The notes below the pieces were generated by a model. It saw only the letters and a list, made by a program, of their open reading frames with translations. It was not told where the DNA came from and ran no database searches. From Tilletia caries (Eukaryota > Basidiomycota > Exobasidiomycetes > Tilletiales > Tilletiaceae), in assembly GCA_032718865.1 (NCBI GenBank), contig JALUTQ010000007.1:124001-188000 (forward strand): a stretch of DNA of 64,000 nucleotides. Reading direction: 5' to 3'. Position 1 is the stretch's first letter, and the number at the start of each line of letters is the position of its first letter. Of the stretch, positions 22,289 through 32,889 are shown one piece after another. The translations under genes and the position numbers were made by a program.

Positions 22289-23334
22289 ATGATTTCCACC
22301 GAGATCAAGCTCTACGCTGCGGAGAAGGTTGTAGCGGGCCACCTCGCCGTCAAAACGGCGGCTCAGCCACACATGATCTCAGAGTCGACTGTAAAGCGTT
22401 CCATACGCGACCTCCGGCAAACCAATACCATACGCGCCCCGCTACCGCGTTCAGGACGCCCAAAGGCTCTGAGCCAACAGGAGGTCATATACGTGCTCGC
22501 CCTCATTCATCATAGGCCCACAATCTATCTGGACGAGATTGCGGATATGATTCAGTTCGAGTTCAACCACAAGGTTGCACTGTCAACAATCAGTCGTCTC
22601 CTCAGCAGTCTCGGCTACACCAACAAGAAGCTCACCAGGGTTGCTCGCCAACGAGACAGTGAACGACGGCGCCGACATATGTTGTTCTTTGCCCAGTTCG
22701 ATCCTCGTCAACTGATCTTTGCTGACGAGACCCATGCCGACAACAAGGCGAATCAGAGAACGCGAGGATGGGCTCGACAAGGAAGTCGAGCGGTCGACAT
22801 CGACATCTTCCTGCGCGGACAGCGCTACACCCTTCTTCCTGCACTTGCCTACGACGGAATCTGCTGCCCTTGGGTTGTCCCAGATAGCGTCAACGGTGAC
22901 CGCTTTCTGTACTGGGTCCAACACATCCTCCTCCCAACCATGAACCCGTGGCCTGGTCCGCGCTCAGTACTGGTCGTCGACAACTGCCCCACGCATAAAG
23001 GAGTAGAAGTGCGAAGGGTGGTCCAAGAGGCTGGTATGTGGAATGAACAATCATGCACGCGACTGTCCAGAGCCCAAGTGAGCAGCCGCCAGCAAGCGCA
23101 TTCATTCACTGACGATGATGTTCTCTTTCAACAGGATGCAACTTGATCTTCCTCCCTCCGTATTCACCGGATCTTAACCCGATCGAATTCGCGTTCTCTT
23201 CGATCAAGCGTCATCTTCGCCGCCATCCTGCAAACGACGAGCTCGACCTTGTCCAAGCTTGCTACAATGCAGTCACGAAGGAACATGCAAAAGCATACTT
23301 TCAAGCATCAGGATACGGGGACCGCGAGATTTAA
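22289..23334 (+). CDS. Tc1/mariner-type DDE transposase
   Basis: Cuts and pastes the surrounding TIR element. Two exons, 22289-23033 and 23135-23334 (GT-AG intron), give 314 residues. The N-terminal part is a helix-turn-helix region (AAQPHMISESTVKRSIRDLR, then SGRPKALSQQEVIYVLALIH), as in Tc1 and IS630 transposases. The catalytic DDE_3-type domain shows FADETHADN (first Asp), VLVVDNCPTHKGVEV (second Asp) and FLPPYSPDLNPIEFAFSSIK (Glu), the last motif spanning the splice site region. All three catalytic acids are present and the frame is intact, so the protein could be active. The ATG at 22289 is the first Met in frame; an upstream exon with extra DNA-binding sequence cannot be excluded. Confidence 0.88.
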
Positions 23335-23813
23335 CAATGTACCCTGCATATATGCCGCGCAACAGCGCATTTTCCCCCATGACTGATAATGCTACCAAAC
23401 ACAACCTCCTACCATTCATCAATTTGTCCCCAAGAAGTAGTAACATTCAATTTCGAACATCTCCCTTTCCAGTCTTCACTCCTCAGCAAGGCAGGAACAT
23501 GTTGAACAGGTACTTGTTTGGCGTTGGCCGTTGCAGATTGCAATTTTAGAGGAACGAGGCATCATGCAACAGGGCGATTGGCGGATGAGAACGAAAAGTG
23601 ACGGGAATTGGGAACCATGATTAATGCTGTTTGCTGGAGGGGGAAGAGCGTGCTGGCTGCTGCGTAAGGAGAAAGTGTATCGTGATTCGTGACCTGTGAA
23701 GACAGAAGTAGAGCATGTCAGCCGTCAGGCGTCAGCACTCTGAATGCGCGGCAACTCCAGTCTCAATGTATGCTTACCAATTGCCATCCAGTGGTGCCAA
23801 TTCATTCAAGCGT
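23335..23813. other. Spacer between the two convergent genes of the Tc1-type element
   Basis: About 480 bp with no frame of interest, between the stop codons of the transposase and the passenger gene. It presumably holds both terminators. Confidence 0.5.
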
Positions 23814-25522
23814 CTATTGAGCAGTAGTGAAAGCATTCATTCCGGATGCAGCCGCGAAAGCATCGCTGGTAGCTGCTGCCGCTGCCGCCGCCAAAGCAGC
23901 AAGCGGGTCGGATGGCGGGATAGGAAGCGCGGAAGGAGGAGCAGCAGGATTGTTGAGGGCGTTAAGTGATGCTCCAGGGAGGCGCGATGTGGAAGCAATG
24001 GGGGTAGCTACATGACTCGAACCAGCATCCGATGTAGTCGTACCGCTATCGATGGCTACTCTGGGTCGCTTTGAGCAGCTTGAAGGTTCACCTGGACCAT
24101 CGAGTCGCCAGCTTTCTATGGCCGTCTTCACCATCAGAGGCTCTCCCTTTTCCAGTCCAGCATCGCGCAGCTGAGCATCGGACATGTTAGCCACCATCTC
24201 GGGTGTCGTGGCTTTCCAGCCCTTGAGTTTTTCCAGCGTCTCCGCATCGATGCCGTATCTTGCTGCCATCTCGTCGAGGGTGATTCTGGGACCTCTTGTG
24301 GTTGTGGGATGAGCGGTTGGCACGTCAGCGATCCGCTTTTGAGGTGTGTTGTTGACGATCTGCTTCAGGGGAACGCGACTTCCGGCTGCTTTTGACGTCT
24401 GCGGACTGTCGTCTTTGCCCTTGCCTCGACGTCCGGCTGCTTTCGACGCTTGAGCATTCTCGGCCTTGCCCTTTTCTTTGGGCTTCGGCTTGTACTCGGT
24501 CTTGACGATCTCGTATTCCTGCTCCGAGACGTCGCTGCTGTCTTCGAAGGAAATGAAGACCTTATCCTCCTCAGCTTTCTGAACGTCTTCGATACCAGCA
24601 TTTTGCTCCACCTTTTTATCGCCGGCGCTGCTCTCGAAGTCGGTGAAGGGTGGGAGTCGCGGCGGCTTCCGGTTTGTGACGCCAGTCACCTTCTTTATCA
24701 AAGCAGTCGCCCAAGCCCAGCGAGCGTATTGATCCAGCAATAGATGCTTGCTGCTGTCCTGCGCCTTGATATAGCAGGAACGTTCCTCGATTCGCTTATG
24801 GGTGCATTTGACGTCGTGACAGATGTTTGCTGCCATAATATCTTTGTCCGCCTTGGCGACCTCTTCGTTTATCCAGGGAATGCCTTGCTGGACGTGCGGA
24901 TGCTGCATGGTAGAGGCAGAGCTGGCAGAAAACCTCGGTCTGCCTTTGGGCTTGCCCTTGCTGTCCAAAGCGACTGCAGCTTCGGCTGGTGCCGTCACGT
25001 TGATGTTGCCATTGCGGCAGAGCATGATGGCCTCCAGATATCGACCCCAATCCTTGCGAGCTTTCTCCATCTTTTCGATGTGATTTCCCAATCCTCTGGC
25101 TGGCCTTCGACTATTCCTACGGCAGCTTCTCCAAGGGCCTTCAGGAAATCGTCGAGGGTGTTTGATGCCTCCTTGAGCTCTAGCTGACGTTGAGGGCCGA
25201 CTCGTTTGGCGTTCCTCTCCGTAAGTGTCTTCCCGTTGGGGTCTCCGGGCACGAAAAAGGTCAAGCCAAACAGAAGATCTACACACGGAATGATCCAAAT
25301 CCAAAGACATCAGCCTAAGCTCAAAAGTCGAAATTTGAGCTTCTACAGTCGTCAGTCGTACTCACCTTCTTCATCATCACCACCATCCTCCTCTTCTTCC
25401 TCCCTCTTTGCCTTCTCGACCTTGACAGCAGGTTCCTCGGGCTCAGCCCGCTCAGAGGCTCGATCTCCTCGTTTGGGAGCTGATCGCGATTTGGCAGAGC
25501 CGTTGCCTTTGCCGCGAGCCAT
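23814..25522 (-). CDS. Passenger gene of the Tc1-type element, unknown function, one frame break
   Basis: The gene starts with ATG at 25522, about 210 bp inside the right terminal repeat. Exon 1 is 25522-25366, a basic then acidic stretch (ARGKGNGSAKSRSAPKRGDR, then REEEEDGGDDEE). A GT-AG intron leads to 25278, giving DLLFGLTFFVPGDPNGKTLT, NAKRVGPQ and LELKEASNTLDDFLKAL. Near 25085 the reading must slip by one base to reach the long frame ending at 23814 (HIEKMEKARKDWGRYLEAIM, CHDVKCTHKRIEERSCYIKA, WAWATALIKKVTGVTNRKPP). The C-terminal half is charged and low complexity, with a helical block (MAARYGIDAETLEKLKGWKA, MSDAQLRDAGLEKGEP) and an Ala-rich tail. I recognise no domain. The break may be a mutation, a sequencing error or an unrecognised splice. 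It could aid transposition or be captured cargo. Confidence 0.5.
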
Positions 25523-25737
25523 AGTTGATATTGTTGTAGGTGGGTGAGTAAAGGACGGTGTTGGTGTTGGTCATGGTGTTGGTGTTGGACTGTTGGTGAA
25601 TGGTGTTGGTGTTGCACTAGGCGCGTCGCGTCGCGCGTCTCGAGTGTGAGTGACTTGAGACTTCAATGAGACCCCTCATCAGAAAAAAAAAATAAAATTC
25701 CTTTCGAGGGTCAAAACTTTTGCAAACAGCTGTATGT

Positions 25738-26466
25738 TAGTCTGATCACACCAGACCGGCGGTGATCAAAGAGTCACCTCCACGCTAGCCTCAGTGTCCC
25801 CAGGCTGCCCAGGTCGCTGAGCTGTGTGTGCGCTGATGATCAAAGAATGATCACCCCCGATTCCAACTCAAACGTCACGTGACCATTTGAGCCGGATCGG
25901 GAGCTCCTGAGGGACGATCCCCGATTCGTTCAAACGGTCACGTGAATGGATTGGGTCTCGGTATCACAACGGTTCGCTAGCTACGCCTGGGGATACTGAG
26001 GCTACCTCCACGCGCTTATCAGAACTGTCGCCGCGGTGGCGGTCTGGCCGCATTCGACCCGATCTTGTTGGTAAGTGCTCGCAAATTTCGCAGTCAACTT
26101 CACTCGAAGCCCAACTTTGCACACCAACCGCACCACTTGACACGCACGTACGCAGACGAAACTTCGCAAGAGCATAGCCAGGCACAGTAAGAATCATCTC
26201 CAGGCTTCAGATCTCTGTTCGATAAGTAGCAGGGCTGGTGGTGTTGCTTTGCGTCCATAGCATGTCAGGGAAAAGGCTCCGAGCCGCCAGAGCAGTGTGT
26301 GTTTGCGCACGGACGAAACACTTCCGCGGCGCTGCCAGGCATCAGAGCAGTGTATTTGCGCACGGACGAAACACTTACTAAGTAAAATGGGTCGAATGCG
26401 TCCAGACCGTCACCACGGGATCAGTCCTGTCATCACGTGCGTCGACGGTCTGGTGTGACCAGACTA
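25738..26466. mobile_element. MULE-type MITE with 10-base target duplication
   Basis: Inverted ends of 21 bases (TAGTCTGATCACACCAGACC at 25738; the partner closes at 26466 with one difference) enclose 729 bp without coding potential. The flanking duplication is GGACGTATGT. The right copy is at 26467-26476. The left copy is split by the Tc1-type element (GGACGTA before 21645, TATGT after 25732). A 9-11 base duplication is the mark of Mutator-like elements. An internal inverted pair (AGCCTCAGT.TCCCCAGGC near 25788 and 25984) is also present. Confidence 0.75.
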
Positions 26467-26715
26467 GGACGTATGTAAATATCGGCAATCCTGCCTAAGC
26501 CGATATATCGGCTGCGATTGGCCCAATATCGATTTAAAGAGGTGCATAACATATGGGCCACGTGGGATTAGGGGAGTTTCGCAAACCGCCGTTGAGGGTT
26601 ACGGCAAGGCAATTCAGCTTTTGCCTTGATAATGCCCGTGACCGTTTCGCAGCGCTTTCCCTCGGGGACGGCTAAACTGCTGGGTAAATCTAAAAATGTG
26701 CCTTGATATCCACTA

Positions 26716-27093
26716 CAGTTAGCTCTCTCTAATCCCATGGACATCGGTGGACATGTTTTGAGTATGGGTTTGAGAGAGTATGGGATTGGGCAGAGGAAAA
26801 AGCACGTGGCAAGCCAGTCACGTGACCATTTCTGCGGAAATCCAGTCTCGCGACACTGGGTGGCGAATTCGTGACACCGTGCGGCGAGTGCCCGAAAACT
26901 CCGCAACACCGTGTTGCGAGGCCTTTCTCTGTCGAAACCATACCGAAATCTCGCCCTCAAGATTATGGGATTGAAGGAGTTATGGGTATGGCTTCAGCCC
27001 AAATCCCCATAGAACCAACCTCGTTCTCCAGAAATTTATGGAATCTCGACAGGTTATGGGGTTACAGGGCATGGTATTAGCCAGAGCTAACTG
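26716..27093. mobile_element. Small Tc1/pogo-type MITE
   Basis: Ends CAGTTAGCTCT and AGAGCTAACTG face each other over 378 bp, each bordered by TA (26714-26715 and 27094-27095). There is no coding potential. Inside, motifs related to TAATCCCAT and ATGGGATT recur in both orientations near the ends. Confidence 0.75.
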
Positions 27094-27120
27094 TAGCAGA
27101 TTTTGCCGTCAGGCCACTTC

Positions 27121-27899
27121 TAAGGCGGTGTTCAGTTGCGGGCGCGCTCACCTTGAAAAATGAGCGCGCGCTCTGTTTTTTTTTTTCGGCCGACACCCAA
27201 GCGCGCACATGTTCAGTTCCCGGTTTTCAGAGCCGGGGGCTCAAAAATCTCAGAGCGCCCTCACTCAGTTCTGAGCGCGGCGTTGGGCCGACCTATTTCG
27301 GTCGGCCCGCCTCTTCGAGCGCGCGCTCTGGCTCCCGTTCGATTACAGAAGCATCACGTGACTTTTGTATTGATCACAAAATCAATACAAACCACAAAAT
27401 GAGAAAGCAGAGGCCGAGCCGGAGAAGCCAGAGCGCACTTCCCGGCGCAAGCGTTGTTCAGTTGCGGGCGCGCGCTCTGAGAAGCAGATTTTCAGAGCGC
27501 GGCGCGAGGGGCCTCGCGCTCTGTGTCTTGAGCGCCATTTTGGAGCGCGCGCCCGCAACTGAACACCGCTTGCGCCGGGAAGTGCGCTCTGCTTTCTCCG
27601 GCTCGGCCTCTGCTTTCTCATTTTGTGGTCTGTATTGATTTTGTGATCAATACAAAAGTCACGTGATGCTTCTGTAATCGAACGGGAGCCAGAGCGCACG
27701 CTCGAAGAGGTGGGCCGACCGAAATAGGTCGGCCCAACGCCGCGCTCAGAACTGAGTGAGGGCGCTCTGAGATTTTTGAGCCCCCGGCTCTGAAAACCGG
27801 GAACTGAACATGTGCGCGCTTGGGTGTCGGCCCAAAAAAAAAAACAGAGCGCGCGCTCATCTTTCAAGGTGAGCGCGCCCGCAACTGAACACCGCCTTA
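27121..27899. repeat. 779 bp near-perfect palindrome (foldback element)
   Basis: From TAAGGCGGTGTTCAGTTGCG at 27121, the sequence reads almost unchanged backwards from 27899, with arms of roughly 350 bp and a short unpaired centre near 27490-27545. The arms include matching copies of GGGCCGACCTATTTCGGTCG and of an AT-rich stretch around 27370 and 27640. Mirrored reading frames on the two strands are by-products. It resembles a foldback-type transposon with a TAAGG terminus, but no target duplication is visible. Confidence 0.9.
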
Positions 27900-28182
27900 A
27901 CGTTTAGAGCTCTTGGGACGGCCTTGTTTCCCCGAATCCTGAGCGGTGATTCGGCGATTAACAGTGCCAATCCCTGGTACACGTGACCCCAATTCCAGCT
28001 CGGCGGGGGGGCTTTGCCCCCCCGGAACTCCCCCAACCAAAAGGACAGTCTTGTCCGTCTCCATTGCAATCATGTCTAATCCTGCCCGCTACGCGCTAAC
28101 TCTAACCCGCAAAAAAAATGGTGACTGTTATCCTAACTTAGCGACCAAGTCGAAAAAAGAGGGAAAAAGGGAAAAAAGAATG

Positions 28183-28253
28183 ATCACAGCGGGAATCTAA
28201 CCACAGACTTGCACAACAGCAAGCTGCATCACTAACCGCTGAACTATGAGGGA
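28183..28253 (-). other. tRNA-like segment (pseudo-tRNA or SINE head)
   Basis: The minus strand has an A-box-like TAGTTCAGCGGTTAGTG and, about 30 bases later, a B-box-like GGTTAGATTCC (one change from GGTTCGANTCC), with a CTTGC/GCAAG stem between. The loop is six bases and the acceptor ends do not pair, so it is not a working tRNA. Confidence 0.35.
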
Positions 28254-28795
28254 AAGTTGATGCCGGTCTCAATTTATTGCAATATATGAACACGCTCAAC
28301 GTGAGCGTGCTAAAGATAGTAGTCAAATCGCGCCCGAGCGCGCCCCGATCGCGCTTAATCGCCGAACCTCCGGTTCGGGGCGGCTTGTCGCCGCCTTGTC
28401 GCTTCGGGGAAACAAGGCCCTCCGAGCTGTTGCCGCAACGTCATTGAGACGGCAAAATTTTATCGCCGTAGCCTGAGCTCGCGGACAAACTTTCGCCGCG
28501 GCGATTTGCGAAACTCCCCTAATCAGGTGGCTCCGGCCGAGAATTCTGCCTCAAATTTTCGGACTCGACCCAAAACATTTCAAAAAACTCGCCATATTCA
28601 CCGCTCTTTTACAGTCGAAGCACCCAGAGACACCTCATCAGTCGGCCCCCACCTCTCAATACGCCTTAACCCATTCAGAAAAACTAAAATGTTTTTTTTT
28701 TTGGTAAAATATGCCAACCTCCTTATGCCGATATCCTCGTTAAGCCGATACGAAGTGGACCCCCCCAGCCATATCGATTTAACGAGGGAGTACTG

Positions 28796-30442
28796 TAGGG
28801 TGAGGTCAGAGCAGTGTAAACTCCGATCGGCGGTGAAGACGCGGCAGAGACGCGGTCTGGTGGAGAGCGTCTGAAGCGTGACTTCACCGCAACTTTGGCG
28901 CGAGTTCTGTCGCGGTAAAGTAGCGGTGGCACCTAATGCGTGCATTTACCGCGTGTTGACACACGGTCAACACGCAGCATACACGAGGGCAAGCTGCGGT
29001 CCTCTCTCTCTCCCCATTCCTGCTCACAGATCCTCAATACACACTTCAGAAAGCCCTAGGGTAGATACAGGAATGAATGGATTGATGATAGGACATAGAG
29101 AAAGTGAAAGGAGCGCGCATCACCAGGTGCATACTTGAGTGCAATCATGAGGTCCTCATCACCATCAACGTCGTTTTTGAGTGACGTCGTGTGTGGAGAG
29201 TGTCTGCTGCTTGCCTGCCATTGTGACGGTGAAGGAGAGCACGCCGTCGTTGTAGATGACCACTTGTGAGGCGCGTTCCTTCTCCACGTCGGTCAGGGTC
29301 CAGGGAAGCGTAGTCGCGGCCCAAGAATTCGATGAAGCGGTCGATGACATTGGGGCGTTGCGGACGAGCTGCGGGGATAGATGCTCGTGAGACCGTCAGT
29401 ACTCAGTAGGCGATGAAGATGAGAGTCAGCAAGAAGCTGCCAAAAGATGACACCAGATATAGGGAGATCAGCATGGAAAGAAGGTTCAGCAACAAAGTAA
29501 TTCAACGTCCGCCTAAATCAGAACGTCAAAGGATAAGAGATGAACGGGATAGGAGTCAGTGGTGAGGCACGACTGAGACGAAACGTGAGCTGAGGCCAGA
29601 AGTAAGAGACGCAGGGCGGGAGGGGCTGTTGCTGCTGTTGCTGCTGGAGCGAAGTCCGAATACACGTCAGCAAAGAAGATGAGCGTTGGACAGTCAGCAA
29701 GAGAAGTAAATGAGAGTCAGAGAAGAGAACTCAGCATGAAGAGAAATAACAGCAACGAAATAAGTCAACGTCAGCCTTGATCAGAAGTTTAAGGGATACG
29801 AGGAGAATAGAAGAGAAGTCAGCTGTGAGTAACTTCGCACGACTAGGGCGAGTTGTGAGCTGATGCCGAAAATAAGAACAAGGGATTAGGGAGCATCATC
29901 ATCATGAACAAACCAGCTTGAGCTGCTCATGAAAGGGTGAAACTTAAGAGTGTCAGCAATCAGCATCTAGCGTCAATCGTAGCAGTCGAAAAGAAATATC
30001 AGTGGAGGTCAGCGTCCAGCGAGCATAGACGATGAGACGAACGGAGAAGAAAATGTTAGCATGCACTCAGCACTGAGCACTCCCATGTTCAGTCATCAGT
30101 GACCTGTGACGCTCCCCTGATTGTCTCCACCAATGTATGCGGTATGGGCCCGCACTGTAAAGAAGAAGGACTGGCACGATGAGTAGGTTGTTAAGGGTAG
30201 TATCATGAGCTTTGACACTCATCCAAGTTGAGGGGCGACAGGAAAGTAGGAGTCCATATGTTAAGAGGCGAATCGTCAGTCGAGGGAAGTGGTGCCAAAG
30301 GGGAAAGGCAAGATCCACACTCGGACTCACCCACGAATAAACATGCATGCCGAAACCATGTCCATCTCGAGCCTGGAGTGTTGATGTGCGCCTCGGAGAC
30401 GCTTGAGAGCGAGAATATCAGTGTGCACAAGCAACAGTAAAT
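28796..30442. other. Decayed region without a supported gene
   Basis: Only short frames. One minus-strand frame (29165-29350) looks protein-like (TLPWTLTDVEKERASQVVIY, NDGVLSFTVTM) and may be an exon remnant, but I cannot assign it. Pieces such as GAGCATCATCATCATGAAC near 29889 recur in altered form near 34727, so this area shares old repeats with 34.2-35.2 kb. Confidence 0.4.
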
Positions 30443-30849
30443 CACATCTGCAATCACAATTCACAACAAAGAAGAAGTGGGTATGGAAGGCAAGGGTGAG
30501 TGAGCTGTCAGCGTTGTGAGCAGTAGGTGAGCAGTAGCGGTATAAAGCAAAAGATCGTTAAGCTAGTCGACAAGGATCCAGGGTCAGCGATGGGAACGGG
30601 AAGAATCAAAAAAGGAAAGAAAGGTTAGCCATCAGCGACTTGCGGAACCGCCTGAAAATGGTGGAGCGCATATATGAGGGATGCCGGATGGAACATCGGT
30701 CAGGGAGGACAAAAGGATGGAAGAGCCCTCATAAGGGTGCAGGACTGATAAACAGTGCTCCGAGCTCGCGGAGGACGAGGAACGGGGTCAGCATGAAGCA
30801 CAGAACTACAGACGCGCGATCTGGTCACGAGTGATGAAATACGTACCTG
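30443..30849. repeat. Dispersed repeat, copy 1
   Basis: About 400 bp that match 34845-35215 in the same orientation at roughly 80 percent by eye. Shared blocks include ACAACAAAGAAGAAGTG, GAGCTGTCAGCGTTGTGAGC, CGACAAGGATCCAGGGT and AGCATGAAGCACAGAACTAC. Both copies end at ACGTACCTG. In this copy the 3' end of the UTP25 relic starts within ~40 bp. Confidence 0.75.
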
Positions 30850-30884
30850 GGGGGAGGGGGGGGGGGGGGAGAGAGAGAGAGACG

Positions 30885-32800
30885 TACTCGGAGATGGAGG
30901 TAAACCTGAGCTCGTCCTTCTCTTCCAATTCCTGGAGGTGGTCGACGAGGAGGACAAAGTTGAAGTACGACGGCTCATCTCGATGAGCGTTTTAGACGAA
31001 GCGATGGCCGACTTGAGCAGGGCCGGGAGTGTCTGCCGAGAGAGAGGAGGTAATGGTCAGAATGTCCCCCCGCCGTGCGCGCGCTGTAGGATAGGGAGAG
31101 AGAGAGTGATGTACACACCTTGGTGGTAAAATGCGCCAATCGAACATCCGCCTCCGCCTGTACGTTCGCACAATCAAACTTAACGAAAACCTGCCGAACA
31201 CCATCCGCAACCATCCCCGCCGCCCCTTCCTCCTTCTTCCCTCCCTTCAAACCCTTCTTCCCATCATCCGCAGCCAAAACCCGCCTGCGCACAGCCACGT
31301 TCCTCAACGGCGCAAACAACGCACGCACCTCGGGCGTATCGAGCGAGGAGAGCAGGATGGTCTGCCGGAGATAGGGCGCGGCGCCGTCGAGGGACCACTG
31401 ACGGACGCGTGCGAAGTTGGTGGATGCGTGGACTTTGCGGGGGATGTGGTTTAGCTGGGAGAAGACGAACTGTAGGACACCAAAGGGGGAGTCAGGTTTT
31501 TCGTGCGGGAGGGTCGAGGGAGGGAGGGAGGGGGTGGTGTGGAAGCAGGAGAAGAAGGAAAGGCTCACTTTGACGTGTTCCCAGTTTTGCATCTGCATGA
31601 CGTCTAGCTGGTCAGCGACGACGATCTCAATGGAGGACAGGAAGTCCGAGTCGCTACTCGACACCCCGAGGGAAGGATAACAGTGTCAGTCAATCAGACC
31701 GAGGACAAGATCCCCTCCAAGGGCAAGTACGAAAAGGGGATCGAACTCACTTATCCTTCTAAATCGCCAAGCGCAATCCCAAGGAACTGGCGACGATGAT
31801 ATCGGCCCCATAATACCGTGCATACGCCCTCCACTCCTTCCTGGTAACCTTAAAGCCCAGCACAAAGCTATCATCAATATTCCCTTGGAACGTAGCAACA
31901 TGATCAGCCGGGAACCTCGCGCTCGCATCGGGCTGTGCCAACCGATCCAGCGTGCCCTCCGGCAGGGTGAAGTCGCGTAGGAAGCGCTTCGCCGACTAGG
32001 ATTGTGCCGCTTCTGAGGAGGAGGGGTCTAGGTGGAGGACAAGACCTTCGACGCAGCCGGAGACGGAGGAGAGTGCGGTTGTTCATGCGAGGGCGGAGTT
32101 GCGGAGGGATAGGAGGACGAGGATTTTCGGTCTTGTGAAGCCTTGGTCGCGCACGAGTTCGTCTAGGTCGTCGTTGGTCTTCGCTTCGCCGCCTTCGCCT
32201 TCGTCATCCTGCACGTCGAGATCCATGTCATCTGCGCTGGCGCCCTTCCCTTTGGCTGACTTGCCACCATCGCTGGCAGCTGCTTTGGCAGGTCGCTCGT
32301 TGTTGCGCAGGATGACCCTGCGCGTGTTCTGTACGTGCGACAACAGATGGGCCGCAACCGTCTCGCGCACCTGATCGCGCTGTGAGAGCGCAAGATACGG
32401 GTGGAGCAAGTCCACGTAGGACTGGATCAAGTTCAAGGTCGAGCGCTGTAAAGGGGAGGGGGGACGACAATGTCTGGCTTGGAGGTGGGCGTGGTATGCG
32501 TTCCTTACGGTTTCCTGGAGACGGTCTTGGGTGGAGGGGAGGGTGTGCGGGGTGTCGTATTGGAGGATGGGGCCGATTGCGTCGTAGGTGTGTGTGGTGA
32601 GGGTGTAGGCGGGGAGAGCGGAGGGTGAGGATGAGGATGCGGCTTGTGCTGCGAGTGCTGATGCTGCTTTGCCGTGTTGGCCGAGGGATGCGAAGTGGAG
32701 GTGGAATGGATCTGGCTGTGCGATGGCTTCGGCGGGTGTGGTTGTTGTCGCTGTTGTTGATGCTGCTGCGTCGTGCACTTGCTCATACGGGGGTGCCTAC
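30885..32800 (-). pseudogene. UTP25 relic (U3 snoRNP/SSU processome protein)
   Basis: UTP25 acts in the nucleolus in 18S rRNA maturation. In order along the minus strand: PDPFHLHFASL, LTTHTYDAIGPILQYDTPHT, LVRDQGFTRPKILVLLSLRN, ADHVATFQGNIDDSFVLGFK, GADIIVASSLGLRLAI, then after an intron DSDFLSSIEIVVADQLDVMQ, QNWEHVK, and after another FVFSQLNHIPRKVHASTNFA, RVRQWSLDGAAPYLRQTILL, and finally PSYFNFVLLVDHLQELEEKD. These are the conserved UTP25 blocks. The frame carries in-frame stops after NSALA (TGA ~32083), after AAQS (TAG ~31996) and after RLAI (TAG ~31761), plus a frame slip near 30985. The 5' exons are missing, and the 3' end is cut next to a TC/C-rich run and the repeat at 30443-30849. 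An intact copy must exist elsewhere because UTP25 is essential in yeast. Confidence 0.8.
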
Positions 32801-32889
32801 GTTCATATTCTCGTCAGCGTAGTTGACCGCAGGAAAACTGGAAGGACCGAAATGCCAGAAGTAGATGAATATGTGTTTTCCCAGCTGTT

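Larger units (their letters stand above)
21645..25732. mobile_element. Two-gene Tc1/mariner element, 4.1 kb
   Basis: Perfect 25-base inverted ends start CAGCTGTTTGCAAAAG at 21645 and close at 25732, with TA on both outer sides. The element carries a DDE transposase (plus strand) and a second, convergent gene of unknown function (minus strand). Taking the element and one TA out rejoins GGGACGTA to TATGT and rebuilds a 10-base duplication that flanks the neighbouring MULE-type MITE. This shows that the whole 4.1 kb, second gene included, arrived as one unit. Confidence 0.85.
26566..28524. mobile_element. TIR element with GATTAGGGGAG ends
   Basis: The 20 bases GATTAGGGGAGTTTCGCAAA at 26566-26585 recur inverted at 28505-28524. 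The 1959 bp between hold a small MITE (26716-27093), the large palindrome (27121-27899) and a tRNA-like segment, but no long frame apart from those created by the palindrome. I could not see a clear target duplication, so the superfamily is open. Confidence 0.55.
21560..28795. mobile_element. Outer pogo-like TIR element, host of nested insertions
   Basis: The first 25 bases at 21560 (starting CAGTACTCCCTCGTTAAATC) recur exactly inverted at the right end, closing at 28795, and a TA dinucleotide lies outside each end (21558-21559; 28796-28797). TA target duplication and a CAGTACTCCC end are typical of Tc1/mariner-pogo elements. The motif GCCGATATCCTCG recurs just inside both ends. Removing the inserted elements leaves a core with no recognisable transposase, so the shell is non-autonomous or decayed. 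It contains the separately listed elements at 21645-25732, 25738-26466 and 26566-28524. Confidence 0.75.

Noticed and set aside
27153..27867. Two mirrored 161-codon frames on opposite strands
   Set aside because: They are the two arms of the palindrome read outwards; composition is low complexity and no family motif is present.
28183..28253. Functional tRNA gene
   Set aside because: Six-base anticodon loop and unpaired acceptor ends; kept only as a tRNA-like segment.
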